The notes: generated by a model from the letters alone, not told the origin. A stretch of DNA of 64,000 nucleotides from Lathyrus oleraceus (GCF_024323335.1 NC_066584.1:423875319-423939318); one strand, 5' to 3'. Shown: positions 14,355-26,539, counted from the first letter of the stretch. Program-made: numbers and translations.

Positions 14355-15434
14355 TGCAGTCACAAGTGTGCGGCTGTCGTGAAGTAGTAAAATAGATATC
14401 GAACCAAGGGACCAGTGGTTTAAGTATCAAATCCTTATCCAATCAGTGTATATCTAGAGAAATCAAAAAGAACGTTTTTAGTAAACAACTTGAATGAAAA
14501 AGTAATTAAATATAAATAGAAGAAAAAAAACACTTAAGTATCAAATTAGGGCAAACAGGACTCGGGGTTACATTTCATGTTTCTAACGCAATCATACGAT
14601 CCTTGTTACATCAATTGCGAGTCTTTTGCGTAAATTATATAAAATAGATAAAATTGGGCAATACCTTCTTTCGTTAGCACATTGACCTTATCATCGACGA
14701 ATAATCCATCGGCTTTCGCATCGTCCAAATTACTATTCGATGAGTCATTACTTTTACCTAGCTATTTGTTTTCTCAAATTCGTCAGTAGGCTTCTTATCT
14801 TCCGTATCCTCTAGATACTGAGAACCACTCACTTTTGTAACGATGTTGGAATGCATGCACTCAGATTTTAAAATAAGTTCAATTGAAATTCTCGCAATGG
14901 ATAGTAACGGATCATATAATATGTCATAAAATAATCCTCATAACCACTAGTCCCTAGGAAACTACTCACTCATGGTGAGGGTAAACACAACCATAGAGAT
15001 ATTCATCATCAAACTCATATTAATCAAACAAAACAAATGAAAAATAAAGAGAATGAATAGAAAATTTGAGTTGAATAATAAACTTGTTCCACAAATTGCT
15101 CCCTTGGAGACTTGAGTTACAAAGAGAATAGAAAAATAGAAACTTGGAACTAGGAGAAAAATACAAAAGTTGGGAACCCTAAACTCGTAAGACTAGTTTT
15201 TATATAAGAAAAATAAAAGTGCAAAATATTTAGAGAAAATGCTATAATGTCGTTTTTACTCGGTTTCGCTTGCCTTTGATCCGTCTTTGCTTGGATGCTC
15301 ATTAGACCTTGAAATTCACAAGAAAACACAAACCAAAATATAAAACATGACAAACGAAAGAAAATCGAACAAAATATGGTAAAATACTAAAGGAAAACAA
15401 CTAAAAAGAACGATATAAAGACCACTTATCAACA
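14355..15434 (-). mobile_element. 5' LTR of the Athila-type remnant (about 1.08 kb)
   Basis: On the minus strand the LTR starts TGTTGATAAGTGGTC at 15434, the usual opening of Athila LTRs, and ends near 14355 a few bases before the primer binding site. No matching 3' LTR was found to the left, so the element is truncated or its other end is outside the window. The five bases after the outer end are TAAAG. Confidence 0.75.
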
Positions 15435-15895
15435 TAAAGATGAAAAAAGAAGTGTATTTTTGCGCTTTTATGAATGTTGGTTGCTTTCCTGATGGTCAGA
15501 TAATGTGGGGTGCATCATAAAATCTAGAGAAGGAAACATTCTCCTACAAGTGACCAAGAAAGAACAAATGACCATGTCCCCTTTCTTGGCAGAGGCACTA
15601 GATGTCAGATGGTGCTTAGAGATGGCGAAGAGCATGAACTGGCGCAACATTTCAGTTAAAAACGGGCGCGTTGACAGTGGAAAACTGTATTCAAAGGCAC
15701 ATTGTTTTAGCTGACATTGATCAATTTATATCAGAATGTTTGACTTTAATGGCTGATTTTATTTGTGTTAGTGTTAGTTTTATTATGAGAGAGAGAAACA
15801 CTGAAGCCGATAATCTTGTAAGGCTAGCCAGATCTTGTGGCTGTAGAACTTGGTTAGGTGATCAACTCTTGTGTTCTTTTCCTGTTAGTTGAGAG
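15435..15895 (+). pseudogene. RNase H-like (RVT_3 type) domain fragment, frameshifted
   Basis: Two overlapping plus-strand frames together resemble the RNase H-like domain found in plant non-LTR elements and derived host genes. The first (from 15505) has a GCIIKSREGNILLQV start and LAEALDVRWCLEMAKSM, matching the helix that carries the catalytic Glu. The second (to 15892) ends with the RERNTEADNLVRLARSCG block, matching the conserved R-x-x-N-x-x-A-D-x-L-A tail. The frame shifts near 15660-15680, next to the place where the middle catalytic Asp region should be. There is no neighbouring reverse transcriptase, so this is a stranded fragment. Confidence 0.55.
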
Positions 15896-17090
15896 AATTT
15901 GCTTTCCAATAAAAAAGTGTCAAAGTCAAGCAAGACTTGATATAGTGATTGTCCTAATGTAGAAGTGAATTCCCCTGCCAGCTAAAAGACATTTTACTAA
16001 CATCACCCTGTGATATCAATTATTTATGAATGGCCTGCCGATAATGACTCTGATTAATTATATCAAATCATTCATTCGTGAGTTCCCCACTTCCTCTGTC
16101 GGGTTTCTACCAATTTTTAATTAATGCTACATTGCGGGGATTTCACAAGCACATGATGCAATGACTGCAACAAGTTTTTATTAGTACTATTCCATTAGTT
16201 CCCCACTTCCATTGCATAATTAGTACTATTCCATTAGTTCCTCAGTTTATATTTTACAATTTCACCCTCGATCTTTCTATATGTCCATACTCTATATTAG
16301 TATTATTTTCCATAAATTTTTCCTCCAAAATATTTAAAGATGGTTTTGTTATTTTATACAAGTTTTTTCGTTCTCTGTATATACCAGCCATCATTCTAAT
16401 AACTCATTGAGAATTCATATAAAATAGTTTCTAATTTTAGTAATAATAAAATATAGTTTCTTTAAGAATGTGTGACCACTGACCTATTTCATTGATTTAT
16501 ATAAAATTAGTTTTTTTTTTAATAAATCTTTTTTAACATATTTTTTTAATAAAACATAAAAGTATTTTATTCGTTTAAAAATCTAAATTCTATAAACTCA
16601 TTTATATAGTTTAGTAATATAATAATATTTAAATACGAATTTATTTCATGTTTTTATTATTTGATTATAATTATTAATTTAACAAGATAATTTAATCAAA
16701 ATGAAAGTGACTCGTGAAAAATAATAAATATCTTATTAGAACTCAATTCATTTAAAAATATTTTAATAGAAATTTAGCTTTTTATTAATGGTATATTTTT
16801 CATAAATGCATCCTTCTTTGTCAGTTTAGGCAAATAGATTAGTTAGTAAATTCAGAGGAGATTAATTCTTACTCAATTCCATTTATCCTTACTAATTGGT
16901 AAAAGAATGAGTATTTTGGTATCATTGATATTGGTCAATTGCTTAATAGAAGAGAAACTTTTTTAAAGATATTTTCTTATATCTCTCTTTCCTTTCCAAC
17001 TTATCTTCCAACTTATCAATTATAGTAAGAGTAAGAGAAGAGAAAGAGAGAAAAAAAAAAGAGAGAAAGAAGAAGAAACTCAAGAAAAAG
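15896..17090. other. AT-rich spacer, no gene seen
   Basis: A very AT-rich stretch with poly-T/A runs and one short imperfect direct repeat near 16170-16240 (TTAGTACTATTCCATTAGTTCC, twice). No coding frame or RNA gene is recognised. A purine-rich tract (GAGAAAGAGAG...) lies at about 17030-17095. Confidence 0.6.
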
Positions 17091-17099
17091 AAGAAAAAC

Positions 17100-18520
17100 T
17101 CATGGAAGGATCATCATCATTACCAATTTCATCTCTATTTTTTCATCATCTTCTTCATAAGATGGGTTCCTTGTTAGACCTAGCATTTGATGGAAAAAAT
17201 CATGTGTATATGGATTTTGTGTGAATCTTACTACATGCATCAAATTGATGTTGATTCTTGAGATTGTTGTGTGATGCATGTTGCTATTGATAAATCCTGA
17301 TGTTTGATGTTGTATGTGTGATATATACCATGTTATGAAGTGTGATCATTCTATTCTTCCCTGTTTCATTTTCCTACTATTGTTGTTCTACATTTTTCGC
17401 TAGGCGAGAAAATTGCTCGTTAGGCGAGCATATAAGTACCTTGATATAGAACATGTTTTGTCCTCCTCGCTAAGCAAGGGAAGGTCTCGATAAGCGAAAC
17501 ACGTGATTTTGTAGAAAAATGACATTCTGTCTAACCTCACTTGGCTTTCACTAGAATCTCGCTAGGCGAGAACTCGCTTTGGCGGTTTACTTAAGCTCGT
17601 TAAGCGAGGGAGAGAAAATATCCAACTTAAAGCATTTTGCCTCGCCTCGCTTGGAGCTCGCCTTGAACTTGCTAAGCGAGGGTTTTAAAATGTTGTTTCT
17701 TATTTCCACCATAAAATAGGATTTGTAACTCCGGTTGATGTGAGGTCAGATGCATTGGAAAGCTATTTCAATGATTTTTTATATGATGAACTAAAAACAT
17801 GATTTTATGCAAATTATTAATTGGTTAGTGATGATAAACTATCATGTATGCTTTATGACTTATACTATGTCATGTTGTATTGAATAAGAGTAATTGATTC
17901 AATACTATGATGATATGATATATGTTACTTGTTTCGTGTTTCCACCAAAAAAAATAGGATTCGTAACTCCGATTGATGTGAAGTCGGATACATTGGAAAA
18001 CAAGTTCAATGATTTACCTTTTGGTAAAGAGAAACCATGCTTTTGTTCCAATTATTAGTTGGATATTTGGTGAGGAACCTTTGCTCCGAAAGTCCTATTT
18101 GGCGAGGAATCTTTATTCTGAAAGTCCTATTGTTGATGATCTATTATGTGTGCTTCATACGTAATATTATGATGTGTATGTATTGAACGAATATTGAATC
18201 AATCAAGTTCCATAATGATGAGTGAGAATAAACTTAGAGTTATAGCTCAGTGAATGAAATTAGTAAAGAGAACTTAGGTTATGGTAAATAACTTAGGTTA
18301 CGATACTCATATGTAAGAGGTGTCTCGGTGTGCATCCATGAACGAGTAGTCGCTAGAGGTGAGTCATCCCAACTACGAGAATGTTGAAGGCTTAGATGGT
18401 GCATAATATCATAAGTTGTGATTCAACTAGTTTGTATGGAAACACATTAAAATATTGTGATTGTGATAAAATCACATGGTATTTATGACATAAGCACATG
18501 GTGATTGTGATATTTCACCA
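17100..18520 (+). mobile_element. Probable chromovirus-type LTR fragment
   Basis: The layout matches the LTR of the complete gypsy element read in sense direction. There is a cluster of short GC-rich palindromes (17395-17700, CTCGCTAGGCGAG and variants), then a block with GTGAGGAACC..CTCCGAAAGTCC, which parallels GGTTCCTTGCGGGGAACTC in that LTR. A 240-bp direct repeat (GTAACTCCGGTTGATGTGA at about 17716 and a variant at about 17958) lies in it. Neither terminus could be placed, so the limits are approximate. Confidence 0.45.
17395..17700. repeat. Cluster of CTCGCTAGGCGAG-like palindromes
   Basis: At least six copies of a 12-13 bp self-complementary motif with variation in the middle (CTAGGCGAG, GTTAGGCGAGC, CTAAGCGAGGG) are spread over about 300 bp. 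Confidence 0.75.
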
Positions 18521-18524
18521 TGGG

Positions 18525-19560
18525 TTGTAAGTATTTGTGTATAGATTTTTCCTCTAGAAGTTTCCATATTGCACTTCCGCACTCTCCATATTGGGTACAC
18601 AATTCCCATTTAAGTTGTCACATCCACATTAATCACATCGAAGGGTTTTATTTGGCTCACATTAGCTTGAGCCAACTGAGATGTAGCCAATTTTTTAGTG
18701 ATGGTCTTCATTTGGGCTAATAAAGCATTGTGTGTATCTACAGCAAAAACACATTTCACCTTCATTGCTCGCTCGCTCGAGCGATACTCATTCTAACACA
18801 TATTCTCAATAAGTATCTTCACTTCCTCCTCTGGCTTTGCTCATAATGTGCCTCTAGTTGAGGCATCAAGAAGCATTAAGGCGGTTGTTGTAAATATGCT
18901 AATGAAGTGTGTCATTTGTTCCATATAACTCAAGTTGTGGTTTGGGCACTTACGGAGTAGCAGTCTAAATCTTTCTCGCGCATCTGACAGAGATTCGAAT
19001 TCCTCCTGATTGAAGCTTGAGATTGCATCTTTCCTCTCGACAAACTACGCATTGGTTTAAACCTCTCTATAAACTTATCCTTCAGCTCATTCTATGTCTT
19101 AATTGTGCCATTGGGAAGGCACTGTAACCAATCCTTGGAGCGACCAATCAATGAAAAATCAAATACATAACTTGACTTGATTGTCTGTCATATCTGCAGG
19201 TTTACACATTGAGCAGGTCTCATAGAACTTAGCGGAGTGCTCCCATGTATAATGAATTAGCTGTCGGTCGAACGAGTTATCTCTCAGACCTTGCAACACT
19301 GGATGTTTTTATATCAAATCTCACTGGATTCTCCAGTTGGAATTCTAGTGAAATCTGACCAACATCAGTCTTTCTACAGTAATTCCCCAACGTATGACGT
19401 GGTAAATATGTTATTTTAGGTTCTTCTTCTTTCTTTAGTTCTGCAGCTAACAGTGTGTCTATCTTTGCCTTTCGGATTGTACGAGCAGTTCTCTCTAATT
19501 CCAAATCCATCGATAGAAGCGTTGAATCCAAATCTCGCATAAACACAAACAATAATACCT
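18525..19560 (-). pseudogene. Second Athila/Tat-type gag remnant
   Basis: Reading the minus strand from 19552, the frame is open for 91 codons and then continues with stops and frameshifts. Clear gag landmarks remain: RKDAISSFNQEEFESLSDARERF, LLRKCPNHNLSYMEQMT, LLDASTRGTL and EEEVKILIENMC.NEYR, followed by ALLAQMKTITKKLA. This is the gag capsid region of Athila/Tat Ty3/gypsy elements. No protease or polymerase remains on the left, where the sequence joins a chromovirus-type LTR fragment. The matching LTR is on the right at 19762-21117. Confidence 0.7.
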
Positions 19561-19735
19561 TAGCAACATTGTTAAATACAAAACAAAGTAAAAATAAACC
19601 AACTTAAAAATTGAAAACTTAATGCAAAAATAAAACTTATACGGAAAATTATCAATGAAATTAACAAAAAACAAAATAAAAAGGTCAAACTAAAATAAAT
19701 TACGTCGCACATTATGCCTTGTTGAAAATATCAAC

Positions 19736-19756
19736 AATCACTAGCAACGACGTCAA
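19736..19756 (-). promoter_or_regulatory. Degenerate tRNA-Asp-type primer binding site
   Basis: Plus-strand CACTAGCAACGACGTCAAAAA is the reverse complement of a decayed TGGCGCCGTTGCCGGGG site. It is placed between gag and the LTR, as expected for a minus-strand element. Confidence 0.55.
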
Positions 19757-19761
19757 AAACA

Positions 19762-21117
19762 TGATGACCAAACTAACAAGTGTACTAGTCTGTATCGAAG
19801 TAATAAAATAAAATTCCTCTACAAGGGGATTGTGAATTTTAAACAAGGTGAACGGAGGGCGAGTTAAACATTACAAGAAGGGGTTTGGGGAAATTGGTTG
19901 TTTGCACGAAAACAAGGCAGCTTTGCTTTGGTAAAGATAGAATAATGAAGGCAACGAGGTATTTTCATTAGAATTCTCTATTCCTATTCTATTGATGAAT
20001 TGCGCATTAACGGAAATGAAGAGCCGTGAGAGTTCCATGACGGATTAACCCTACCACTACACCCAATCCCTTGGTGTGCAACTCACTCGTTTAAACGTCA
20101 ATTCTCCGATCCCTCGGGCCAATTGTAACTTCAAACTAGGCATTATATAGCATTAACCTCTAAGTCACAATTCCTAATTATACTATCTCTAGTTAACTAG
20201 AGAATCCAACCACTGTCCTAGTTCCGGTAAGCAACCCCACGGTCAATATGTCATTACTTCCCTCTATCAAATTATGTATCGTAACATACAATAGACAACA
20301 AATACAAGCGATAATTGAATAAAAATAATATGTCAAAACAATAACATTAACATCATCCACTTATATGTCTCAGTAGAATAAAAATATGATCATCGTACAA
20401 AAAGACTTAACCTAAGAGGATCTAGTTATTCATAGTGTAAATATCATATACATAAGTGTAGATTTAAAGTACATAAAAATTCACCGAAGAAAAATGCTCC
20501 CCAATGACCTCAAAGTGCATCAAAATTCGCCCTAGCCATCACTTTTCTGGCTTGGAAATCAAACCCCCCAAATCTTCTCCCTTTTCTCCTTAAAAAAGCT
20601 TCTCCATTTTCTCCTTAAAAAGTTGCAAAATTGTGTGACATATTCCTACTGCATCGCGACCACAATGTAAAGTAACGCAGTTGCGGTATGACGACATCGC
20701 GATCGCACAATGTAAAGTAATGCAATTACTCCTTAAAAAGTTGCAAAATTGTGTGACATATTCCTACTGCATCGCGACCACAATGTAAAGTAACGCAGTT
20801 GCGGTATGACGACATCGCGATCCCACAATGTAAAGTAACACAGTTGCGGTATGACGTCATTGCGACCCATATGAGAGCATTGTGACTGCATCATTTCCAA
20901 AGGTTAAAAGTGTCTTTTAGTTCCTTTTTATCCAAAAATCACACTAATTCATCATTTTTCACTCTTGGTCATGTTTCTACTATCTTCCACATTTTTCTTT
21001 CTAACTTGATCAATTTTTATCCAATTTGACCGATTTTTCTTGCTTCTATCTTGATCAATTTTTATCCAATTTGACCGATTTTCTTGTTAAATTACATGCA
21101 ATTACAACTTGTCATCA
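19762..21117 (-). mobile_element. 5' LTR of the second Athila/Tat-type remnant (about 1356 bp)
   Basis: The plus strand starts TGATGACCAAAC just outside the primer site and ends ACTTGTCATCA, giving matching TGATGAC ends. It contains a two-unit 118-bp tandem duplication (20611-20846) and a smaller doubled GATCAATTTTTATCCAATTT segment at 21008-21080. There is no partner LTR in the window. Confidence 0.65.
20611..20880. repeat. 118-bp tandem duplication with a GC-rich island
   Basis: Units start with CTCCTTAAAAAGTTGC at 20611 and 20729 and are almost identical. Each contains CATCGCGACCACAATGTAAA and CGCAGTTGCGGTATGACG. A third, partial copy of the inner motif reaches 20880. Confidence 0.9.
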
Positions 21118-22860
21118 GTTGTCAATCTTACATACAATTATAGTCAATCTTTTTCTCATAGTATAAATGTTGTTTGAATTGAAAGCTTTGATTTTGATTT
21201 GATATGTTCATTGACGCTCTTTTAACACATTTGGTGATACTTTTAGTTGTTTAAGCTTAAATTCTAAGTTTTGTTGATATTCAAGTGTTTTTCAACTCCA
21301 ATTTTTGGGTCTAAATTGACTTTATGACTCATCACATATGTAAATATCTGAATAGAGCCAAATAAAATTTCATGACTACTCCACTCCATTTCTTCTTGTT
21401 GCACAAACTTTAGGACTCAAAACATCTTTTTTTGGTTGTCATTTAAACGATAACATCCATAATAAAGGTCTCCTTAACAGAATAAATGATTGTACTGAAC
21501 TCACTTAGCTTCCTTTCAACAGGAAATCACTGGTCTTGTATAGAAAAATAGGCCATAGTTTTTCTTTAAAAAAATAGAAAATAGATTAGGAAAGATAGAA
21601 GAAAATTAGGGAAGTGGTTCAAGAAATGTGATCAAAGGAGAGAAGACCCAAAGTAAGGAGGAACATGTTTTACTCAACTAAGATTATTGATAAAGAAAGA
21701 CTGTACAATAGACATACAGAAGGGTCATTGAATCTGCTATAATACTAATATTAATATTATTGTTGAAGCCATTGAATCAATACAAAGAGGAGAGATTCAT
21801 TCAATATTTGTAAATAATGAAGAAATAATCAATTATAATATAACTATTAATACATTTTATTTTATTTTATTTTACAACATTTTAAACAAAATTAGTAGTT
21901 TAACCTTCATTAGACTCGTACTTAACACTATGTAAAGTTGTTAAAGAATCTCTATAACCTATAGGCAGATTCTCCATTGTCAATCCTTTAAATTTGACAA
22001 AGCATTTGCTCAATTTACAAAGCAGTGTGTCTATCCTTTAATGAAACACGTTTTCATGGAACAGTTTCTCAGAAATGTTCCCGGAAATCAACGTATTCCT
22101 AATGATGTCTGTTTGGTCACACCCAACGGTTGAACTATTCTTCGAATATGTTCTCACCGCAATACAGTAATATATTATTATAAATAACATATAGTAATTG
22201 ATATTGATATAATATATATAAAATGTCTTACAACCCCTGCAAAAGAAGCAGGTTGAAGACTACACATCATCCACATTTGCATGTACTATAGCAGAACAGT
22301 GCTGCTTTACAACTGTCAAATATTAAAAGCGATTTTCATGGAAATAAACTAAACAAAAGCACATTAGAAAAACGCAATAGCAATCCTATCATAGAAACAG
22401 AAAATAAATTAACACTTTTTGGATGAAGACAAAATGCGGAAACTTTGCTTCCTTTTCTTCTTTTTCTTCTGTTATTACGAACAATGCTTCTTCCTTCGTT
22501 CCATCGCTTTCTTTATTTTCAAATATTCTTCACTCATATATCCTATCAAAATATTCAAAAAGATAAATATATTAATATCTCTCAATCAATGTCTTTAATT
22601 ATATGGTCCCTCGCCTTAATATAAACGAGAAAAATATTTATTATATTATACATGAAATGTTGATGTAGGCACAGTTTTGCTCTTATTTCTAGAATTGTCC
22701 ATTTTGGACACAAACATATTTCAATATGTTAGAACATAGATACTCCATATTTAGCTTAATATCATATTAACTCACCTAATTTACATATACATTAAGATAA
22801 TTAATATGGCTTATATATAATATAAATGTGAAGATATTAATTAAGCAATAATGTGAGGAG
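21118..22860. other. Intergenic region downstream of the extensin, no gene seen
   Basis: AT-rich sequence without a recognisable coding frame, RNA gene or retroelement domain. The part next to 22900 must hold the extensin 3' untranslated region and its polyadenylation signals, but no single site stands out among the many AATAAA-like words. Confidence 0.5.
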
Positions 22861-22901
22861 ATTGAATAATGCTTACATAGAGAGCTATGGCAAACCACTA
22901 T

Positions 22902-24428
22902 CTAGGAGTGGTAAGGAGGGGGAGGAGAAACATAGAGGTAAGGCTTCTTGGTTGGAGTTGGTGGAGGAGAGTGGTGAACTGGGTGAGGAATGTATGGAGG
23001 ATAAGTGTGAACTGGTGGAGGAGGAGGAGAAGCGTACTTGTATGGCTTCTTGGGTGGTGAGTAAACTGGGTGAGGAACGTAGGGTGTGGGGACTGGAGGT
23101 GGTGGAGATGAGTATTTATATGGCTTTTTTGGTGGTGAGTAAACTGGGTGAGGAATGTAGGGTGAGGGAACCGGTGGTGGTGGAGATGAGTATTTGTATG
23201 GCTTTTTAGGTGGTGAGTAAACTGGGTGAGGAACGTATGGAGTGGGGACTGGTGGTGGAGGAGATGAGTATTTGTATGGTTTCTTTGGTGGTGAGTAAAC
23301 TGGGTGAGGAACGTAGGGAGTTGGGACTGGTGGTGGAGGTGATGAGTACTTATATGGTTTCTTTGGTGGTGAGTACACTGGATGAGGAACGTAGGGAGTT
23401 GGGACTGGTGGTGGAGGTGATGAATATTTGTATGGTTTCTTTGGTGGTGAGTACACTGGATGAGGAACGTATGGAGGGTGGACCGGTGGTGGAGGAGAGG
23501 AGTATTTGTATGGCTTCTTTGGTGGGGAGTAAACTGGGTGAGGTACGTAGGGAGTTGGGACTGGTGGTGGAGGTGATGAATATTTGTATGGTTTCTTTGG
23601 TGGTGGTGGTGAGTGGTAGATTGGGTGAGGGTAAACGTGGTGGGTTGGAGGTGGTGGAGATGAATACTTGTATGGTTTTTTATGTGGTGGAGGGGGTGAG
23701 TGGTAAACTGGGTGGGGGTGGGGATAAGGATGAGGATGGGGGTGAGGATGGGGGTGGGGATAAGGGTGAGATGGAGGAGGGGGGGATGAGTATTTGTATG
23801 GCTTCTTTGGAGATGGTGGAGGTGAATGGTAGACTGGATGGGGATGTGGATAAGGATGAGGGTGGGGGTGAGGGTGTGGATGAGGGTAGTATGGAGGTGG
23901 TGGAGAGTGGTAGTAAGGTTTAGGGTGGACATGGTGCACTGGTGGAGGAGGAGATGAATATTTGTACGGTGTTTTTGGTGGTGGTGGAGAATGGTAGACT
24001 GGTTTAGGGTAGACATGATGAACTGGTGGTGGAGGAGAAGGATATTTGTACGGCTTATGGTGCGGTGGCGGTGGAGATTTGTAATGGTAAGGATGCTTAG
24101 GAGGAGAGTACACCGGTGGTGGAGGAGAAGCATACTTGTACGGCTTATGGTGCGGTGGTGGAGGAGATTTATAATGGTAAGGATGTTTAGGAGGAGAATA
24201 AACCGGAGGCGGCGGTGAAGAGTAATGGTAAGGCGGTGAAACAGGAGGATACACCTTAGGTGGTGTTGGTGAAGGATAATGATAAGGTGGTGAAACCGGA
24301 GGGTACACCTTATGCGGTGGTGGAGGTGAAGAATACAAGTAACTGTTGGCTGAAATTTGGGAAGGTAAGGTGAGAGAAACAATGGCTAAAAGAAGGGTCA
24401 AGGTGACAGAGGCCATTGAAGACCTCAT
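22902..24428 (-). CDS. Extensin (hydroxyproline-rich cell-wall glycoprotein)
   Basis: One intronless frame encodes about 508 residues. A signal peptide is visible ([10 protein letters not shown]...SQISA), after which the mature chain begins [11 protein letters not shown]. The body is built of Ser-Pro4 blocks, the sites where prolines become hydroxylated and arabinosylated, alternating with Tyr-rich YKY and VYSPP blocks, which can form isodityrosine cross-links in the wall. Seven 26-residue units of the type [20 protein letters not shown] + SSPPPP occupy the C-terminal half. Two His-Pro tracts (PHPHPHPHP) lie in the middle. An upstream ATG at 24458 is in frame and adds ten residues; 24428 is preferred because the signal peptide then starts normally and the leader has a usual length from the TATA box at 24505-24513. 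The gene stands alone among transposons. Confidence 0.93.
   Translation of the reverse strand: MRSSMASVTLTLLLAIVSLTLPSQISANSYLYSSPPPPHKVYPPVSPPYHYPSPTPPKVYPPVSPPYHYSSPPPPVYSPPKHPYHYKSPPPPHHKPYKYASPPPPVYSPPKHPYHYKSPPPPHHKPYKYPSPPPPVHHVYPKPVYHSPPPPKTPYKYSSPPPPVHHVHPKPYYHSPPPPYYPHPHPHPHPHPYPHPHPVYHSPPPSPKKPYKYSSPPPPSHPYPHPHPHPHPHPYPHPHPVYHSPPPPHKKPYKYSSPPPPTHHVYPHPIYHSPPPPKKPYKYSSPPPPVPTPYVPHPVYSPPKKPYKYSSPPPPVHPPYVPHPVYSPPKKPYKYSSPPPPVPTPYVPHPVYSPPKKPYKYSSPPPPVPTPYVPHPVYSPPKKPYKYSSPPPPVPTPYVPHPVYSPPKKPYKYSSPPPPVPSPYIPHPVYSPPKKPYKYSSPPPPVPTPYVPHPVYSPPKKPYKYASPPPPPVHTYPPYIPHPVHHSPPPTPTKKPYLYVSPPPPYHS
22980..23640. repeat. 78-bp tandem repeats within the extensin
   Basis: Seven units of 78 bp encode the 26-residue extensin motif. 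They differ mainly by silent changes and by T/S/H and V/I swaps in the VPTPYV segment. Confidence 0.85.
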
Positions 24429-24504
24429 TTTTTTTTGGTTCTGTGCCTTGAACCTCACTCGCTTTAGTGGGTTTTTGATGTGTTTTAAGATAGAGAATCG
24501 ATGC

Positions 24505-24513
24505 TCTTTATAT
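24505..24513 (-). promoter_or_regulatory. TATA box of the extensin gene
   Basis: The minus strand reads TATATAAAG here, about 77 bp upstream of the chosen start codon, which would give a leader of roughly 45-50 nt. The position and match are good for a plant core promoter. Confidence 0.7.
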
Positions 24514-24559
24514 AGATATTTCGGTTACCTCATTCATGTAACTAGTGTGGTACAATTCA

Positions 24560-25185
24560 TCTTGGTAACTTTGTTTTCAACTTGCCAAAACTTGGTTTCC
24601 AATAAGGCATTGCCGTTTCTTGTGTCTTGTTTTCTTTTTCTTGTTATGTGTATTTTAAGCTCAAAAGTTGTTACTGTAAAATTAAAGTAAGGGTGAGTTA
24701 ATTTCTTTTGTGATTTTAATTATCAATTTACTAAATAAATAATGAAACTTTAACATGATTATTTATCATTATTATTGAGTTTTTATTATTAATTCCTTAA
24801 TTTACGGTCTTGAAGAATGATGTATAGAGTCCTAACTTTATGCTATATTCGTTATTTTGTCATTGTAAGACTTTTCAAAAGGACTTGTACAGCACAGGGC
24901 CCATAGCAGCCTCAATTATAGGGCGATAATTTTACGTGAAATTTTTTTGTTATTAATTTTTATAAAAACACTTACTTTTTATTTATTTATAAATACATTT
25001 ACTAAAATCTAACGTATTTGGCTTTTATAACTCACCTAGCCCCCCCTTCAAAAATTTGCATGCAATTTAATAATGTATCATGGCATCGGTTCAGGCTTGG
25101 TCCTTTTCAGATAAAGACAAGAGATGTGTCTCCTTTTACTTTACAGCTTTAATTTTTTTTTACTCTTGTGTAAAGTAAACTATAT
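24560..25185. other. Upstream region of the extensin, no gene seen
   Basis: AT-rich sequence that would contain extensin promoter elements. No other feature is recognised before the foldback element. Confidence 0.5.
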
Positions 25186-25194
25186 AACTTTTGA

Positions 25195-25560
25195 AGTCTT
25201 TTGCTTGAAATGCCCCATTTTTCAAAATTTAATCCCAATATACCCCCTTTTGAAAAAAAATTCCCAGTCTACCCCCTTTTGTAGTTGGGCCTCGTCACTT
25301 GATCTGACGAGGGGGTACTGAAAGATATTTTGCCTCATGGGCTCGGCAAATGCTCGTCACTTCCATTGAAGAAAAAAAAATTCGCCCACTCCCTCGTCAT
25401 TCCATTTGCCGAGCCCATGAGGCAAAATATCTTTCAGTGCCCCCTCGTCAGATCAAGTGACGAGGCCCAACTACAAAAGGGGGTAGACTGGGAATTTTTT
25501 TTCAAAAGGGGGTATATTGGGATTAAATTTTGAAAAATGGGGCATTTCAAGCAAAAACTC
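25195..25560. mobile_element. Mutator-type foldback MITE with 9-bp target-site duplication
   Basis: A 366-bp element made of two 153-bp inverted arms (25199-25351 and 25404-25556) around a 52-bp centre. By direct comparison the arms differ at a single position. The same nine bases, AACTTTTGA, flank both sides (25186-25194 and 25561-25569). Long terminal inverted repeats with 9-bp duplications are the signature of the Mutator superfamily. The element has no coding capacity. It lies about 0.7 kb upstream of the extensin TATA box. Confidence 0.88.
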
Positions 25561-25777
25561 AACTTTTGATATTGAATTTTCCTCTTGAACTATAACTATT
25601 TTCGTTAGAACTAATAGATAATGTAGTCCACAAAGATATGAGTATTTTTCACAATCATATTAGTTTGAGAATTTTGGAGTTGCTTGGAGCTTAATTGTAC
25701 AGCATTGATATTACATCTTATACCAATTGTTTTATCAATAAAATTAATTTTTCTTTAAAGAAAATCTCAATCAATTG

Positions 25778-26539
25778 ACAAATACTACTACATCCTAATA
25801 TTGAAAATGTAGATTCAAAAACTAGAACACCAACTATAGAAAACTATGTCATATAGCACACAAGTGAAGGGACAAGTCAAGCTTTTCTCCCCAAGTTAAC
25901 TTGATTGAATAATAAATATTTGTTGTAACTATTAAAATCAACATTGTTAGTAAATCAAATGGATGGTGGATCCACACTAGCACCTTCTGCCATGTCTTCT
26001 ATCATCGTGTCAACCAGATTTGCAGAAGAAAAGAAAGGGTTCATGGAGATTCTCACACCACTAAAATTATTTATAGTAGAGATGTGGAATTTCAGTTCAC
26101 TCTTGAAAGCAATTGATTCAAGAACATGAAGCATGCTCTAACATAAAAAAGAATATAGTTTTCTAATTTTTTTTTGAATAAGGTTGAATTCACTAAAACT
26201 ATTGGAACATTATTTGAACATCATAACTAAAAAAAATTAAAATTAAAATACCCAAATATTTACCATGCGACAGTTCGACTAGCGCATGCATTTTGTCATT
26301 GAGCATAGGCATCAATACCATTGGCGCAGGCATGCAGTGGAGCCAATGCAATTGGCACATACTTACTATATATCATGTGTATGCGCAATTGCATGTGGTG
26401 CATGCTATTTATATAATTTTAAAAAATATATATATTTTTATCTTATAAATAAATAAAATAAATAGGTAAATGAAAAATAATTATGAATATTATGATATAA
26501 AGTTAAAATACATAACAATTGACAAGAAAATCAATGACA
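25778..26539. repeat. Dispersed duplication, copy A
   Basis: This 762-bp segment matches 33755-34536 from ACAAATACTAC to AAAATCAATGAC with scattered substitutions and small indels; sequence outside these limits differs. The minus strand holds a frame from about 26127 that corresponds to the 85-codon frame in copy B but is broken by a stop where copy B has Trp. Its right part contains GCGCATGC-type words. It abuts the PMD pseudogene. Confidence 0.85.

Noticed and set aside
22898..24382. A 494-codon minus frame rich in His, Thr and Leu, and a 237-codon plus frame, both overlapping the extensin
   Set aside because: They are out-of-frame shadows of the proline-rich repeats; low-complexity coding DNA keeps other frames open. 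Only the extensin frame has a signal peptide and family motifs.
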